Positions 11,781 through 26,500 of a stretch of DNA of 64,000 nucleotides are shown here, in pieces; the stretch's first letter is position 1; each line of letters opens with the position of its first letter. Below the pieces are notes generated by a model, which saw only the letters and a list, made by a program, of their open reading frames with translations, was not told the DNA's origin and did not search any database. Source of the stretch: Tetrahymena elliotti 4EA (lineage: Eukaryota; Ciliophora; Oligohymenophorea; Hymenostomatida; Tetrahymenidae); NCBI GenBank assembly GCA_000231825.2, contig JH720304.1, positions 1,034,576-1,098,575 of the forward strand. The letters are read 5' to 3'. A program made the translations under genes and the position numbers.

Positions 11781-12813
11781 TTTATATATTATTTAAAGGT
11801 AATCTAAATTCTCCTCTTTATTCTATTTATAAATCTTAATTTCTTAGCACAACTTTAATTATTAACAATTAATTATTTATGCAAAAAACTTTGATGTATG
11901 ATATTAAAAATCTTTGTTATTTTGAAAGAATTCACAATTAAAATTAAAAGTGCGACTTTGCAAAAAAAAAAAAAATAGGTTTAAAGACTGGTTTTTCTTA
12001 ATCGAAAACTCTTATCAAAATCCCTTGTCAGATATCCTAATATTTATCTATTAATTAATCATTCTAATTTTTTGCTGCTACATTTAAAAGCCTAGTTAGT
12101 TTCTCTTATTTTCTCCGAGAATTTAACAAATCTTATAAATTTGATTCTATATTTTTTCAAAATATTATAATTTAGAATATTAATTTAATTAAAAAACAAA
12201 TCAAGTTCTTTTCTCTTATAAAAAGTATAAAAAGACTAAGTTAAAAAAACAACTAACATTTTTATAGTTTATTCATCTTCAGCTAAATTTTTAACATTAA
12301 CATAAAGCATTATTTAATAAGAAGATAAAAATAGGTAGATACTTATATATTTATTAATTTTCTTTTATAATTTATCTTAAAATATATCAAAAAATATTAA
12401 ATTAAAAAAGATTAAACATAGTAACTTAAAATTTGATTGAAAATATACATACCTACCAGCATTCACTCATTCTCTAGAAACAAACATTTAATTAAATTAC
12501 TGTAAACATTTTTTTTATTAAATTAAATTTATTAAAATCATAAAAATATTTAACTCCCCCTGTATTTTAATTTTAAATTATTTTTTAATAAAGAAATTAA
12601 AAGCAATTCATTAAAAAACCAAGTATAGTTTTAAAAATTTTATTTAGAAAATTAAATCTATAAAAGTAAAATATTCTTAAATAGGATTTAATGCTATAAA
12701 TGAAAAACAAGTGATGTATTTTTTATTATATTAGTGTGTCTTAAAATTTTGATTTTTACTTCAAAAATAGTTTGAATACTCACAAGATCTCATCTACATT
12801 TTTAAAAATTATT

Positions 12814-13002
12814 TCACTCAAACTCATAATATTTTGAAAACGAACCAAATTAATTCCCCATCACTGGACTCCTTCTCACTCTATTAAAAATAATTGGTCG
12901 TTTCTGAGGAGTGCAAAACTTTAAAAATATATAGAACATAGAAGATGCACTCATCACTGAACCTAATTTTGGAATACCTGCCATCAAATTAACTTTCTTC
13001 AT
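12814..13002 (-). CDS. candidate small protein, 62 aa, unrecognised
   Basis: This is an island of higher GC within AT-rich DNA. The minus strand is open from ATG at 13002 (MKKVNLMAGIPKLGS) to TGA at 12814-12816 (ends FGSFSKYYEFE). The open frame extends upstream of the ATG to about 13103 (KEIFTFQKYFQRR), so the true start may be higher or in an upstream exon. A 46-bp GTTCAG..TTTTTAAAG intron is possible after PKLG. Splicing it would switch the frame and give a C-terminus containing SEKESSDGELIW. I recognise no family; the case rests on composition and openness. Confidence 0.35.
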
Positions 13003-13991
13003 CTTTTTCCTCTCTCTAAGTACTAAGATTACTTTTACTGTTCTTCTTTAAAAATATTTCTGAAATGTGAAAATCTCTTTGTGAGCTTTTATTAATTATC
13101 ATCAAAAAATAACTCAATAAATTTATTAATTTATTTAAATTAAAATAAAATAATTTAAAATATTTTACTAATTTTACATGTTCATTTATTATTAAATTAT
13201 CTTTTCTATTTTCATTCTCAATTTAATCTTAAATTTTGTATATTTTGGACATTCCAACTGTTTTAAGATTATTAAAATTAAAATTGAGATCAAGATTTTG
13301 AGAGATAATATGAATTAGTTATGTAAAAAACCAGAAACTCCATTTTTTAACACTAAAGAAGATTTGAATTTTTACCAATTATCTTAATAATTGATTTTAA
13401 GTAATTTATTTGTTCCTATATTGATTAGCTATAATCCCTCTGACTTTTATTCTTTATAGAAATCAGTATGGCAGATTTAATATTTTTTATTTCTCTGTTT
13501 TTGAATAGGATTTTCTAGTTTTTTTAAACTATTTTAACTTTTACCTTTTAGAAATTTACTTCATGCATTGATTTTTTTTTAATTTTATCATCTCTATAAT
13601 TTTATAATTGCTAAAATACATATCTAGTTTTAGCTATGCTTATTTAGTTTTTTAAATTTTATTCTTCATGGGTAAATAGTCTTTTTTAATTAGTTTCTTA
13701 AATCTTTTTTATTTTTGCTAACATCCTAAAGCTATTATTCAAGAGGTTGGACCTATTAAATATTGAATAATCAGTTACTTAGTTTTCTAATTAAATTTCC
13801 ATTTTATCTGAATATAAATTTTTAAAGCCTGTCTGATTATATTAAATAAATTAAGAAATTAAGTTTTCTTGTTTATTTTAAAAGATATTTTTAACCTCAA
13901 TATTTTAATTTTTTACAATAAACACATTTAAGTTTTTATTTTTGAAAATTCAGTTTCTTAAAATACAAATTTCATAAATTAAAAGTTTCTT

Positions 13992-14064
13992 TAATTTCAG
14001 CAGGGACTTTATTTAGATTTTTAAGAATATTTACTTGTTAAAACATGATACAACAAAAAGCATA
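13992..14064. repeat. 73-bp sequence repeated across the gap, left copy
   Basis: The 73 bp immediately left of the N run, starting TAATTTCAGCAGGGAC and ending AAAAGCATA, are identical to the 73 bp immediately right of it. This is the pattern of two contigs that overlap but were not merged. Confidence 0.95.
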
Positions 14065-14164
14065 NNNNNNNNNNNNNNNNNNNNNNNNNNNNNNNNNNNN
14101 NNNNNNNNNNNNNNNNNNNNNNNNNNNNNNNNNNNNNNNNNNNNNNNNNNNNNNNNNNNNNNNN
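14065..14164. other. assembly gap, 100 N
   Basis: Exactly 100 undetermined bases, a conventional placeholder for a gap of unknown size. Because both flanks are the same 73 bp, the real sequence probably runs straight through with no missing DNA. Confidence 0.97.
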
Positions 14165-14237
14165 TAATTTCAGCAGGGACTTTATTTAGATTTTTAAGAA
14201 TATTTACTTGTTAAAACATGATACAACAAAAAGCATA
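14165..14237. repeat. 73-bp sequence repeated across the gap, right copy
   Basis: Identical to 13992-14064. After it the sequence continues with a run of A and GGGATATT, while the left copy stops at the N run. Confidence 0.95.
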
Positions 14238-14522
14238 AAAAAAAGGGATATTTTATCTTTTTAAAATTTGTTAGTTAATATTGTAAATTAAAATTAAATT
14301 TAAAATAATGTTTGAAAAATAAATGAGCTAGTCAGTCTAAAGACTAATTAATTTAATAAAAATTCTAATACAAATTAACAAATACATAGCTCTTTATATA
14401 GCCTCAACAATTTAATAAGAGTAATTATTTTTATATATATTTTTTTTTAACTTTTTTAATAAATAGAATAAAATTGAAACCAAAATTTATTTTTTTTAAT
14501 TCTTTCTTAATCAATCAACCTA

Positions 14523-17500
14523 TCAGTCACTATCAGAGTCAGGAATAATTATATCATCTAAGCCTTTTCTAATAACGTCCATTTTTTTCGTAATATTTTC
14601 TAACTGATTGTTAACAGTTTCTTTTATAAATTTCTCATTATTTTCTTTATACTATTTAAGAAAGAAAATATATTTTAAATCTAATATTAAAAATACTAAA
14701 ATATTAATTACATCGACATGTATTTGGTCCTCTAAGAATTTTAAGTCTTGCTTCTTCTTTTCCAATTAAACTTTCTCTTCTAGTCCATCTTATTCTGCTA
14801 TAAAATCTAGAATTGGGAACCAACTGATTTATTGTTTATCAACTTACTGCTTGATTAAGTTTTCAAAGCCCGATAAATCACTCTTAGATTTAAACTTCAG
14901 ATACATGATAAAGAATATGTAATTCATTCTATTATGATCTTCATTTACATGTTAATCCCATCCTCCTGGTTTTCTATCAAGAAAATCTCTTTTTTAACCA
15001 CAAATAAAGCAAATAGTTTGCATATCCTGATTTTTAGCAGCATCTTACTCTCTCAGTTTTGCAAGAGTATCAATAATAATACCTTTATTAAAAATTTATT
15101 TTTAATAAATACTTAAAAAATTATATTTTTTACCTGAAATAATTTCTCCTAAAATAATAACTATCGTAAAAGTATATGCAAGTTATTAGAGACTGAGTGC
15201 ACTTATTCTCCAATTATCTGTATAATCTGGAGGATAGTTTGATGTATATCCTGCATTATTTTTGAAAGTCATATCGAAGATAAAAAGGAAGCACGTCCAA
15301 AGGGTAAAACACTAATTACTTAATATATCCCAAAAGAAGTAGTAGACAAGGATAGCAAAAATATAAGTTAAAACAACGAATAAAATAAAAGTTAAGAAAA
15401 GCTAAAATCTAGCTATTACAAGCGATTGCAAAATATTTTTAAGAGAAGGAATTCTTCTAAATATATCAAACAAAAGGATAGCCGTTACTACTGGGTTAAA
15501 TAAAGCCAAAAAAGCACAAAAAATTAAACCAATGTCCACCCATTTTTCCATGACAAATTCCTTTTAAAATATAATTGAATATAAGTTTTTATTTGAAATA
15601 AATAATTAAAAAAATTACATAAATTTTCTCAGCCCATAGTTAGATGAATTTAATTTATATATCCAGACTATTCCTAAGAATGATATTTAGATAATTAATA
15701 TATTTGTGAATTTTTAGTTCTTGATGAACGTATTTATTATCTATTTTATTATTGTAAAAGGAAAAATCTCTCAAAATCAAAGAAACGAACACAAAGGCAT
15801 TCAAAATAACCTAAAATATTTGAATTACAATCAAAAAGTTCACAAAGAACCCAACTGGATTCCAATCTATTCCAATAAAAGTTAAATCTTAAAAGGGAGT
15901 AGAGTTCTAATCATCATAATAATCATCACTAGTTGATTCTTAGGCTAAACCCCACTTAAGAGCAACAAACTAATGAAAAGATTTAAAACTCAGCAAAATA
16001 ATTATATTTTAGAACATAGCCTATTTTTTTATTCAAAAAATAATTTTCCATTTCAATTATTAATTAGATAAGAAACAACTAATCAACACAAAATTAATAA
16101 GAAAAATTAAATATTGTATAAATAAATAAACAAATAAAGAAAGAAAGAAAAATAAATGAAAGGGTTAGTTATTACAAGTCTGAAAGAGTAGGTCTAGTAA
16201 GTATAACTTTCTTTTACGATGTAATCAGAAATTATTTTTTTAATTTTTTTCCAAATAAGGTATATTTTGCTATAAGCTTGGGAGAGGACATCATCATCTG
16301 TCACTACTTCATCTTCTTCATCAGCTAGTTTTTCTTGGTCTATGTAGTTAATTTTATATTCATGCTCGAATTTAATAATAATTTCTTGACTGTATTTCAA
16401 TAAATCTTTTGTCTTAGTTTTTGTACTTAATCTATCATATTTTTCTTCATAAGTGTTGATAATTTAGCTATAATCAATGCAGCAAGCAGGTAATTTAGGG
16501 AAATATATTTGATAAAATTTATTATCGATATTCACTTCAACATGCAAAGAATACTTCTTAAAATACTCATAGCCCTATTATTGTATATTTATGAATTAAT
16601 TAAAACGTTTTTCAATTGAATAACATGTTTTTTCAGCTAATAATTCTTTTAATTTTTCAGGAAAATGAAATAAAATGATTATTTTACCTAAAGTATATAA
16701 TTTTAATATTGGAATTCTTCTTAGTTTTCGAGTTCTTGATTGTATGTCACACTCTTTAAATTATTATTTTTATTTTCTTAATAATAGAGCACAAGTAAGT
16801 GATAAACTCTAAAACCTGTGTCTACAATAATTCCATATTTCTCTCTTTGTTCTTCAGGAATTTAAAGTATTTCTTCAATTTTGACAAAGGAAAGTCTGAA
16901 GAGTTTTTCAGATAATTTAATGTCTGACTACTATTTATATTATTTTAATTTACCAAACACAATACCTAAATTTTCTGAAAGTGTTTGCTATGGAATATCA
17001 TTCATAATCTTGTTTAATATAAAAGAATCTTAATTTCCTTCAAGTAAACTTTCTAAGAACTAAATGCATTTGTTTTTCAATTTGGATATCATCCAGTTTT
17101 CATTTGTTTTAAAGAATTTCTTTTCTACTTTCTCTGAAAATTTTTTACTTAAATTCTTCAAATTTTCAATAAGCTTTTCTTATATTTCTTACTTACTATC
17201 ATTTAATTTTTTATTCTTTTACTATTATTCGCTCTAATAAGAAAATAATAAGCTCAATATTTATCTCTTTAATTAAAAAAATCTTACTGATAATTTAGAC
17301 TTTCCTTTTGGGTTTTATTTATTTTTCATCTTCATATATTCAATATTTTCTTCCTCTTTATTATTTAGATATTTAAAATAAAATAATTTAAGTAACATCT
17401 TCAATTAATTTGTTAAAAAAAATAATTTAAAATTAAACCAATCAACTGATTTAGATTTGAAAAAATAATTTATTTGTTACTTATTGTAGTGAAAATATGC

Positions 17501-20500
17501 TTTTTGATGAAAGTAAAGAATAATAAGAATTATCTCCATCAATAAAAGATAAAATAAAATAATTAGCTGGACTAAATTTATTCTCTATTTAAGAGAAAGG
17601 AGAGGTTAAAGGAATAGAAGTAAATTGAAGGGTAAAAAGCAAAAAAAAAGACCCAAAATTATTAAGTAAATTATGACTTCTTTTAAGTAAGTAAATTAAA
17701 ATGTGAATGATTTTATTTAATATTGGGTTAGATTGAAAAAATATTTTTTAAAAATATGTTTTTTTAGCTTTAGAAAAAAATTTTACATGTTAGAATATCT
17801 CCAATTGATTTTAGAATTTTAGATTAAATTAATTCAAGTTAATTTTCATAAACAGGTCCTTGGATAGATTCAATTAACGTGTCAAGGATTTGATTGGCTT
17901 TTTAAAGAGAGGATATATCAATTTTGAGTTTATCGGGAATGTTGTGATTTCTAATTACGATGTCAAAAAGGTCAGATATTTTTTCAATCAAATTTATGCT
18001 GTTTCTGGAATTTGTTTGCTATCTTATGTAATTTTAATTCTTTTTGAACTATCCATAACAAAGGAGCTAAATTGTTTTTAAGACTTCAGAGATACCTAAA
18101 AATTTATCTTTAGATCTATAAACAAACTCAATAGTTTCCAAATCTTACTCAATTTCATCATATATTGAAACCTTTTTATTTAATAGTTTAATTATTTATT
18201 AATATTTGCTTTGAGAATATTACATTAAGAGTTTTCTTTATTTCTTAGTCAATCATGTCAGAAATTGCATCAAAAAACAACTAAGAATTAGTATTCTGAA
18301 CAAAGAACTGATAAATCTGGTTTTAAATTTTTTGATTTCCTCCTTAAAGCAGAGCATTTAAAAGACTGAAAATAGTTCTTCTAAGTTTAATAGATTGATG
18401 GTGCAATTTATAATCTATTTCTTTACTACAAAGCATTTCCATGAGATACTTGGGTAAGCTATAATTTGCAAATAACTCTTAATACTACTCTCTCTTTTTT
18501 TAGATTTAAGCTTCTAGACTTGCTTACCTTTCATTTCCTGTTCCAACATACTTAGCCTCATTTCTAATATGATTTTATTTTTTAAAAATCTATAAAATTT
18601 ATACTAAAAAATATTTTTTTTACGCTTTCTTAATTTCATCAGCATCTAAAGGATTATCAAGTAACAAAATCATAGTCCTCATTATATCAACTAAAATTCT
18701 ATATTCATTCCACCCCTATTTATGTAAAAGTTAAAAAATCAATGTTTGGATTTACATAAGTGTTACAAAATCTATTGGCATAGCTGCAAATCAGTAAAAA
18801 AAATTAATTTGCCAGAGATTTAATTTGCCCAAAAGAATTTTGAGGCTGAACTTTTGAAAGTTAGCTAGCTAGCTGATAATAATAAAAAAGATTTTGTAAA
18901 ACTGATTTTGCATTTATGTCTTAAAAAATTAAGATTTTTTAATTTTAATTTGTTATTGTTGGTTGATGTTATGAGAATATTTTCTAATATTTTTTGTCTT
19001 GATTCCTATAAAAAATAGTTTATTTACCTTACTTAAAGAGTACTGATTAAAAGTTGTTCTTAAGAATTAAGTGAATTTAGGGAAAATTGTGCTGATTCTT
19101 TAGCTTTTTTAATCAGTGAAAACCTTATCTATTTTTTAGATTGCTTGAATAAAGCTTCTTTTTTCTAAATTAATCATTTATTTCATTTCATCCATGATGA
19201 GCATGTTAAGTAAAAAGATCTTGGTGTATTTATCTTGGATTAAATTGCTGCCTTTGCTGCTCAATATATTTTAGAGAGGAAGGGTAACATATTATTCTAA
19301 ATCACCATCAAATTGTTTATTATTATTATTTGCCTATTAATTAAATGACATAGTGCTTTTCTATTCAATTTTACTTGATAAAGTTCTTGTTTGAATTTCT
19401 CTTTCTTATTAAAATATATATTTCTTTGTTTCTTGTAAAGTTTTTTCAACCACTCTTGATTGTTAAAACTTTTAATTATTTTAAATAAGCTCTTCTATTT
19501 TGTATGATTCTAGGAGCTACTTTAGTTGTACTCTTTCTCTTTCAAATGGTAATTAATTGCTGCTTTTTGAAGATATTTTATAAATGAAATTTATTAGTGG
19601 AAGAGAATATTCAACAAGCCATTAAATATAATCTAGTTCATCTTTATCTGTCATTTAACATAGTGTTTAATACAATCTTTGCTCATATATAAGCTCTTCA
19701 TCAAAACTAGCATTCTTTCCAGCCTCTTCCAATCCTTCATTTCTAGGTTTATCTTTATTTACCAAACAATTTTTGAATAAAATAATGCAAAATGATTAAT
19801 AAAATATGTATTTACATCTATATTTTTCACCTGTATTTACCAAATTCGATTTATTAACTTGTTAAGATTTATTTTAGAAATTGCTGAACTCTTTTATTTA
19901 TTAAAAAATTATTTAAAAAAATGTAAAGAGTGACTAACGAATATTTACATATGTTAAACACAGAGAAGTTTGGATTAATCTAGAAACCTCTACTTTTCTT
20001 CAATTAATTCTCTAATTTTTTTGTTTCCTTGATTAAAAACTCTTTTGTATGCTTACTTTCAATAATCTGTTTTTAGTATCTTTGTAGATTTTATTGATCA
20101 GCATAAAGAATTAAAAATATTTAGCTTAAAGGTTTTTTAAGTAAGAAAACCAACATATTTTTGTTACTGATTTCAAAAAAGTAATCTTCTTTTTAGAGGA
20201 AAAATAGCAAATAATCACAAGGAACATATTTCAATAAAATATTTTTAAAGAATGAAGATTTTCCTTCAGTTTCTCTTATCACATCTAAAATAATGTTAAG
20301 TAATTTTTAATGATAAATGAAGGGCTAATTAAATTAAAATTCTTCTTCAAAGTTGTATTTATGCTAATATTTCTAAACTTCCTAAGCTACATACTGAGGC
20401 ATTTCTAAATCAAATATGTATTGTCCTTTATACTTTGTTGGGCAATCACAATAGATTTAATGTGAATCATAATATTCATTTTTTTTCATAAATAAAAATA

Positions 20501-23500
20501 TTAACATTTTCTCTGTACTCATAGTTATTTAAATGTTTTAAATAACTTTCCAAATGTTATTAGTTATAGGCATTTTAAGTTTCTTAAAAAACCTTAATTA
20601 ATTAATAAATAAATCTTTCAATAAATAAACAAATCAATTTGAATTAATTACATGATATTGTGTATGAACTAAATGTATCTTATATGCCTACCACCAAATC
20701 CATTTGAGCTATGTGGATGGCATATTTTATCCAAGTATAAACGAATAATATGGTCATCAACTTCAGTACAAGCCTTATTAAATAAAATACATTAAATTAA
20801 GATTAAAAAATAATAAAAATATTTAATTAAATTCCATAAATTATAATCAATCTTTTAAATAAAATAGTTATCACTTTTATTAAATTAAAAATAAATTGAA
20901 TGGATAGATACTTCATTTGAAATATCTACAATATAACAATAATATTATTTCAGCTTTTTAGTTAATTGAAATAGTTGTGTTATTTAATCTTTATAAATTA
21001 TTATTTAAAAATATCTTATGAAAGTTAAATACTTTTTGTTTTAAAATTAAAAAATATCAGCAATAATTTAAAGAAATTTAGTTGTAAAAATAAAAAACAT
21101 CAATACTTTATAATTGTCTTGATAGATTTCATTAATGAGTTCTGTTTGCCCAACATCAACGTATTTCACAAAACGTAGGAAAAATTTTATATCTTTGTAT
21201 AATTCTTTTTTGTTAATTTTGTTGTCTTTTAGGCAGAAATTTTTCAAAAATGTAAAACATCCAGTAAAAACCTTAGTGATTTTGCAGCTAGCATCATATT
21301 ATTTAATTCCTTCTAAGATATGGATATTATCTTTCAACATATCCATGATAAGCTTTTGAATTAATTTTAATTAATATAAATATTTAAAAGATAATTTATT
21401 TAAATACTTTTTATGAATTGGCATTTTTCATCATAAATTAACGAATCATTTTAATCTAACGAGTATTTTTGGAATCATCAAAAATTTATTTTTATTTGAC
21501 TGACTAAATGTACATCAAATCATTTAAATCATTTAACTGATTAATGCATCTGCTCACTTCATTTTTTTATTATAACAGAATTTAGTGTTCTTCTTTGTGT
21601 CTCCTTTAATTTCATTATAAAATATTATTTCAAACATTTTTAAAATAAATAATTATTTTATTTAAATAAACAAACAAAAAACAAAAAATCAAGAATTATT
21701 TTAATTACGCTGCCCATTCTTCATCATCAAGAAGTTTGAGTCTAGAGGCATGGACGAACCATGTTTCAGATGTCTCACACATGAAGGAGAATTCTTTGAT
21801 AGTTTTTTCAATAGTTTCATCTATTTTATTTTCTTCTTCATCAGAAATAATAATAAGATTTTTTGATACTTTTATTGTGTGCTTTCCAAGAGAAAAATTT
21901 TTGAATATTATATTAAGGATTAAGCAGTTGAGTTGATAATCACTATTAACACTAGTCAAGAAAATATCTAGGAGGCTCAATAATAATTATTCTGATTTTT
22001 CTGTTATGCTTATATCATAAAACTCATTTAGAGAAGTTTAATCTTTGAGGTAAAAATTCAATGAAGGAAATACCTCATCTTCTTCTCTCCTTTTTTTCCT
22101 TTCACTATCTTTAAATGGGTCAATTATTTCTGGCTTATAGTTTTTCAAAATAGTTGCTACTGGTAATTCAATTTTAGGAAAAATATCTTGGATTGTAAGA
22201 GGTTTCTACATATGCTAATAAATAACATCTTCAGATTCTAATTTTTGATTTTAAAAGCATTTACGGACATGCTAAATAATTTTATCAATCTAATTGTTAA
22301 TTTTTAAATCAATGTAAATTAAAAATATTTCAGCTATTTTTTTCTTAATATCAATATTTGTTTATCTTGATGATTTTTCATTTATCAATGTTTATTTTGA
22401 GGGATCGTCATTAGGATTCTAGAGTTGTCTACGATAAAATTCAGCAAAATTATCTTTTTAAATACTGTCTTTAACAGATGTTCTAGGAGCTACTTGCTTA
22501 GGATGTCTATTTTTGAATGTTGACTTTTCTTTAACTTCAGATCCAAAATGAACTTTTTTATTGCCTTAACTTTATTCTTACTTTGAGCTTTTCCATGTCC
22601 ATAAAGATTTTAATTTGTTCATTGTTGTGTTTTCTTGAACATATTGCTTCTAAACTTCTTTATACTTGATTTTTTCATCAGGACCAAGTCTAAGAGTAGT
22701 CAAAAGCTCTTAATAGATTTTTTGCTGTTCTATTTCCTCAGTAAGAGAAAACAAATCAAAAACAATAAATTTACGAATTAGTTCCATAGTATTTAATGTG
22801 AGAGATTTATTACGAATCTCACTAGATGTCTTACACTTCTCTAGGTAAGATATGATTGTTTTAAAAACTTTTTTCTTTAAATATCTTTTAATCTCCAAAT
22901 CATCTTAGCTTTATAATTCTTCCTATTGAATATATTAATGATTTGCCATTTCAATTTGTTGAAATCCTACAACTCTTTAATCATATCTTTTATTTATTAC
23001 AACCCCATCTTCTTCCTCATCTTTCTCTAAAGCAAAATCATATTTTTCTTTATGCTAATTAGAAGAAACAGCTCTGACTGAATGCACTAAATCAGGAATA
23101 AACTTATGATACTGAGGTTTTCTATCAATATAAACACAATCTAAAATTGAAATCATGGAAGATAAAATTTCAGAATCATTAGAATTCCACAAGTAATATT
23201 GAATATTTTTAAAAGGTAAAATTGCCTTAACTTTCTCAATGCACTTTTATTATGTCAAAAAGAAATTAACTTTTTGAGAATTTTAAAAAATATTTACATT
23301 GTAATTTCTTCCAGAGCAAAGATTTGCATATAATAAAAATAACTTTTGTACAAACCTTTTTGTATTCAGTACCATGTTAAATCCCTTATCATTGGGTCTC
23401 ATAGAGTAAAAATTAAGCAACTCCAAATATTCAGTTACATTTTTATCACCAATAAGATTCTCAATATAAATTTTATGTTCCTTTAATTATTCAAATTAAA

Positions 23501-26500
23501 TTTTAATTTCTCTTTTAATTTTTATTAAAATTTTACAATTTTCTATTCTAGATAAGGATTCTTTCCAGTTGGTTTGTCATCATTAATAATCTAATTTTAT
23601 ATTTTCAAATAATTCTTAATTTAATTTAATTTGTTTTTCAATTTTCGTTTTTATTAATTTAAAATCTAAATTTTTTAATCTAATTTTCAAATTTTTTTAA
23701 TATTTAAATATTTTTTTTTATTTTCTTGTTCTTATTCTTTTGAAGAATAATTGAAAAATAAATATTGTAAAAAGAAAAGTTTACTATTTTAATGAACTGA
23801 CTTGTATATTTGGTTTTGTCTTCTTAATTTTGACAAAATATGATATCACAGATAGAACTTTAATTTATTGTTAAACTTTCTTGTCCGTTCTTGCAAAGGC
23901 AAATGAGTAAGTCAATAATTTAGAAAAGTTAACCTTTTTAAGATGATTCAAGAGTACATACTGTTTTGTACTACTGCATAATTATATTAATTAATTTGTT
24001 TTCATTAGCCACTTAAATATCTTTTTGTTTTCCAGCTTGCTTCTTTGCTAGCATTACTCCCTCTTCTAAATTATATTTCAGTAACATTTCATTTTTCCTT
24101 TTATAATAAATTTTATTCTTTTAATGAGTATTATTTGATTTTAAATTTACTAAATTTAATTTTGTTCCATTTCTAAGTCATCTGGCATTTTAATAATATC
24201 TACAAAATTTTGAGTAAGGAGTAAGTCTTCATTATCTTACAATATAGAAATAATACAATTTTCAGCTCCCAAATTAAAGCCTAAATTTAAAAAGAAATTA
24301 GTTTAATAAAATAATAAACTTGATAGTAGTCATTACCTAAATGGTTTTTATAAATCTTAATATACTTAAAAGCCTGAACTTAATTTTCAGAATTTTATAA
24401 GCAAATTTAATAAATAAGATGATAGCATGCACGAGCAATCTTAGATAAACCCTTAAAAATTTTGCTTATCTTTGATTAAATTTCTTTCTTTTCTTAAATA
24501 TTTTCATCTAAATATTCCAAATCCTAAGCTTGATTTTGATTCTCATCATAATCATTAAATAACTTTTTTTAACTAAGTAATGCCTTTTTAAAAGTATGAT
24601 TATCATCTTAGAATAAATATTTAACAACAAGAGTAACATATCTAAGAACCCCTTATTCTTTAAGCAATCTTTGTCTCTTAGTGTTACATCTGAACTTACC
24701 TTCTTTAGCTTAATTTGTTTGCAATGAAGATCTCTCATAACAAAATTATATAATTGACTGTATTAATCTGTTAAATTGTAAAAACTGCTTTTCCAAGCTA
24801 TCTCCTTGAATCTTTATCATAAATAAATTAAGTTATTTTCACTTTAAATAGAAAAAAAGAATAATTTTGTCTTTCCAAAACAAAAAAATTAATAAAAATA
24901 CTAATTTTGAAAGCTCTTTGGATTTCTTTTGACATGAAATTCAATAGTATCAAAATTTTTAGAAATTTTTCAAAGAACAAGTTATTTTTAAAGTTGAAAG
25001 GATTAATTTATATTGTTATTATCTCTTTTTACCTTTATTTTTTTGCATAGAGGTGAGTTAATGTCAAAATTATTGAAGAAGGAATTCATCTATTTAAGAT
25101 GATAGACTATGTTTTCTTAAACATACTTGAGGAGGTTGATTCCTTTTTGAAGTTAGGGTATACAACTAAGTAAAAATAAAATCTCCCAGACATCTTCATG
25201 CGGGGCCTTATATAATTTAATAAACTCTTTGCTGTTGGAGTCAATTGTTGTAATAGCTGCTGCAAGCCTTTTTTGATACTCATCTACATTGTCTGCCTCA
25301 TCATCTTAGTTTATTTTAATATTATTTTCATCCAAATTGGTGCTACTTATAACAATACTCTCACTCTTATTTTATAAGGAATTATTAGGATGGAGTAAGT
25401 TGGAAGATTGTGGGTTGGGTCTAAAATCATTAAGGAAAAACCTTTCTTTCTAGTTACTGAAATCCTTTACATACATTTATCCTAAATACTACTAAGTCTT
25501 TTTGTGTCTAATATCGTACAAGAATTCATAAAGAAACTCATTATTTGTAGTATAAATTGCACTGTCTTCTTTTCTAAGCAATTAAAATAAAGTTGCTGAT
25601 GGGTCAGTAATATCATTTTAATGCATTTCTACAATACCTACTTTTTATTTCTTTAATTTATTGTTATCGTAGTAATTCACATAACTTCTTTCATACATAA
25701 AATTTCTGCTTTAATCATCTTCATTAGAATTTTCCTAAACAATAGCTAAGTACATCCCATTTCTGATATTCTTCAATCTGATATTAGATTTCGAAGAAAT
25801 AGGACCTCCACTTTCCATTTTTTCAGCTTCTATCTTCCATAAACCACGAGTATTCTTCATTTGAGAACTCTACATCTTTTTAAACAATAAACTCAACTAT
25901 ATGGGAGATTTTAATTATATTTTATTTAATTGTTTCTATTTCATTTCATATTCATCTTTATTACTTGCCACTTGATACTAGCTTAAACTTTAGTATCTTG
26001 ACTATAACTATGTACCCTTCATTGTCTCATCTTCTAAGTTATCTACACATTCCAAGTAACTCTCACTTTAATTCTCTGTAATCCAAACTATATCACCATA
26101 AATCAAGGTAGAAATATCTTCCTAAGTAACTGTTCTCTTATCATCTTCAATACATTCACAATATAACTTCAATCTATTTATTATATTATAATAAATTACC
26201 ATCCTACCAAATAAAATAATAATCTATTTTAATTTTTTTTCGTAAACAATTTTAATATCTTCTTTTTCATTTTAATCTCTTTTATTTTAGTTTCTTAACA
26301 AATAAATTTAATAACTTTGTAGAATTAATATCTACTTTTTTCTAATATTTTTTTTATCGTTACTTTAATTGTCAAATGATTTTCTAAAGAGAAAAATGAT
26401 TTAAAGTCATCAATAAATTATTTTAAGATTAAGTTTTTTTTGTTTATAAAAATGAAAAATAGATTACAGATTGAAACTATTTTTTTTTCCTATTTTGAGC

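Larger units (their letters stand above)
11781..14522. other. long AT-rich intergenic region with assembly gap
   Basis: These 2.7 kb lie between the start of the minus-strand Rab gene and the 3' end of the minus-strand calcium-channel gene. Most is A/T-rich DNA without a supported frame. Two things stand out and are listed separately: a candidate small minus-strand gene at 12814-13002, and a run of 100 N with identical 73-bp flanks. Confidence 0.5.

Noticed and set aside
26100..26202. ATG at 26202 as the start of a calcium-channel gene
   Set aside because: A spliced upstream exon (27092-27963) joins in phase at 26173 and supplies the IP3R-like N-terminus; the ATG lies inside the intron end.
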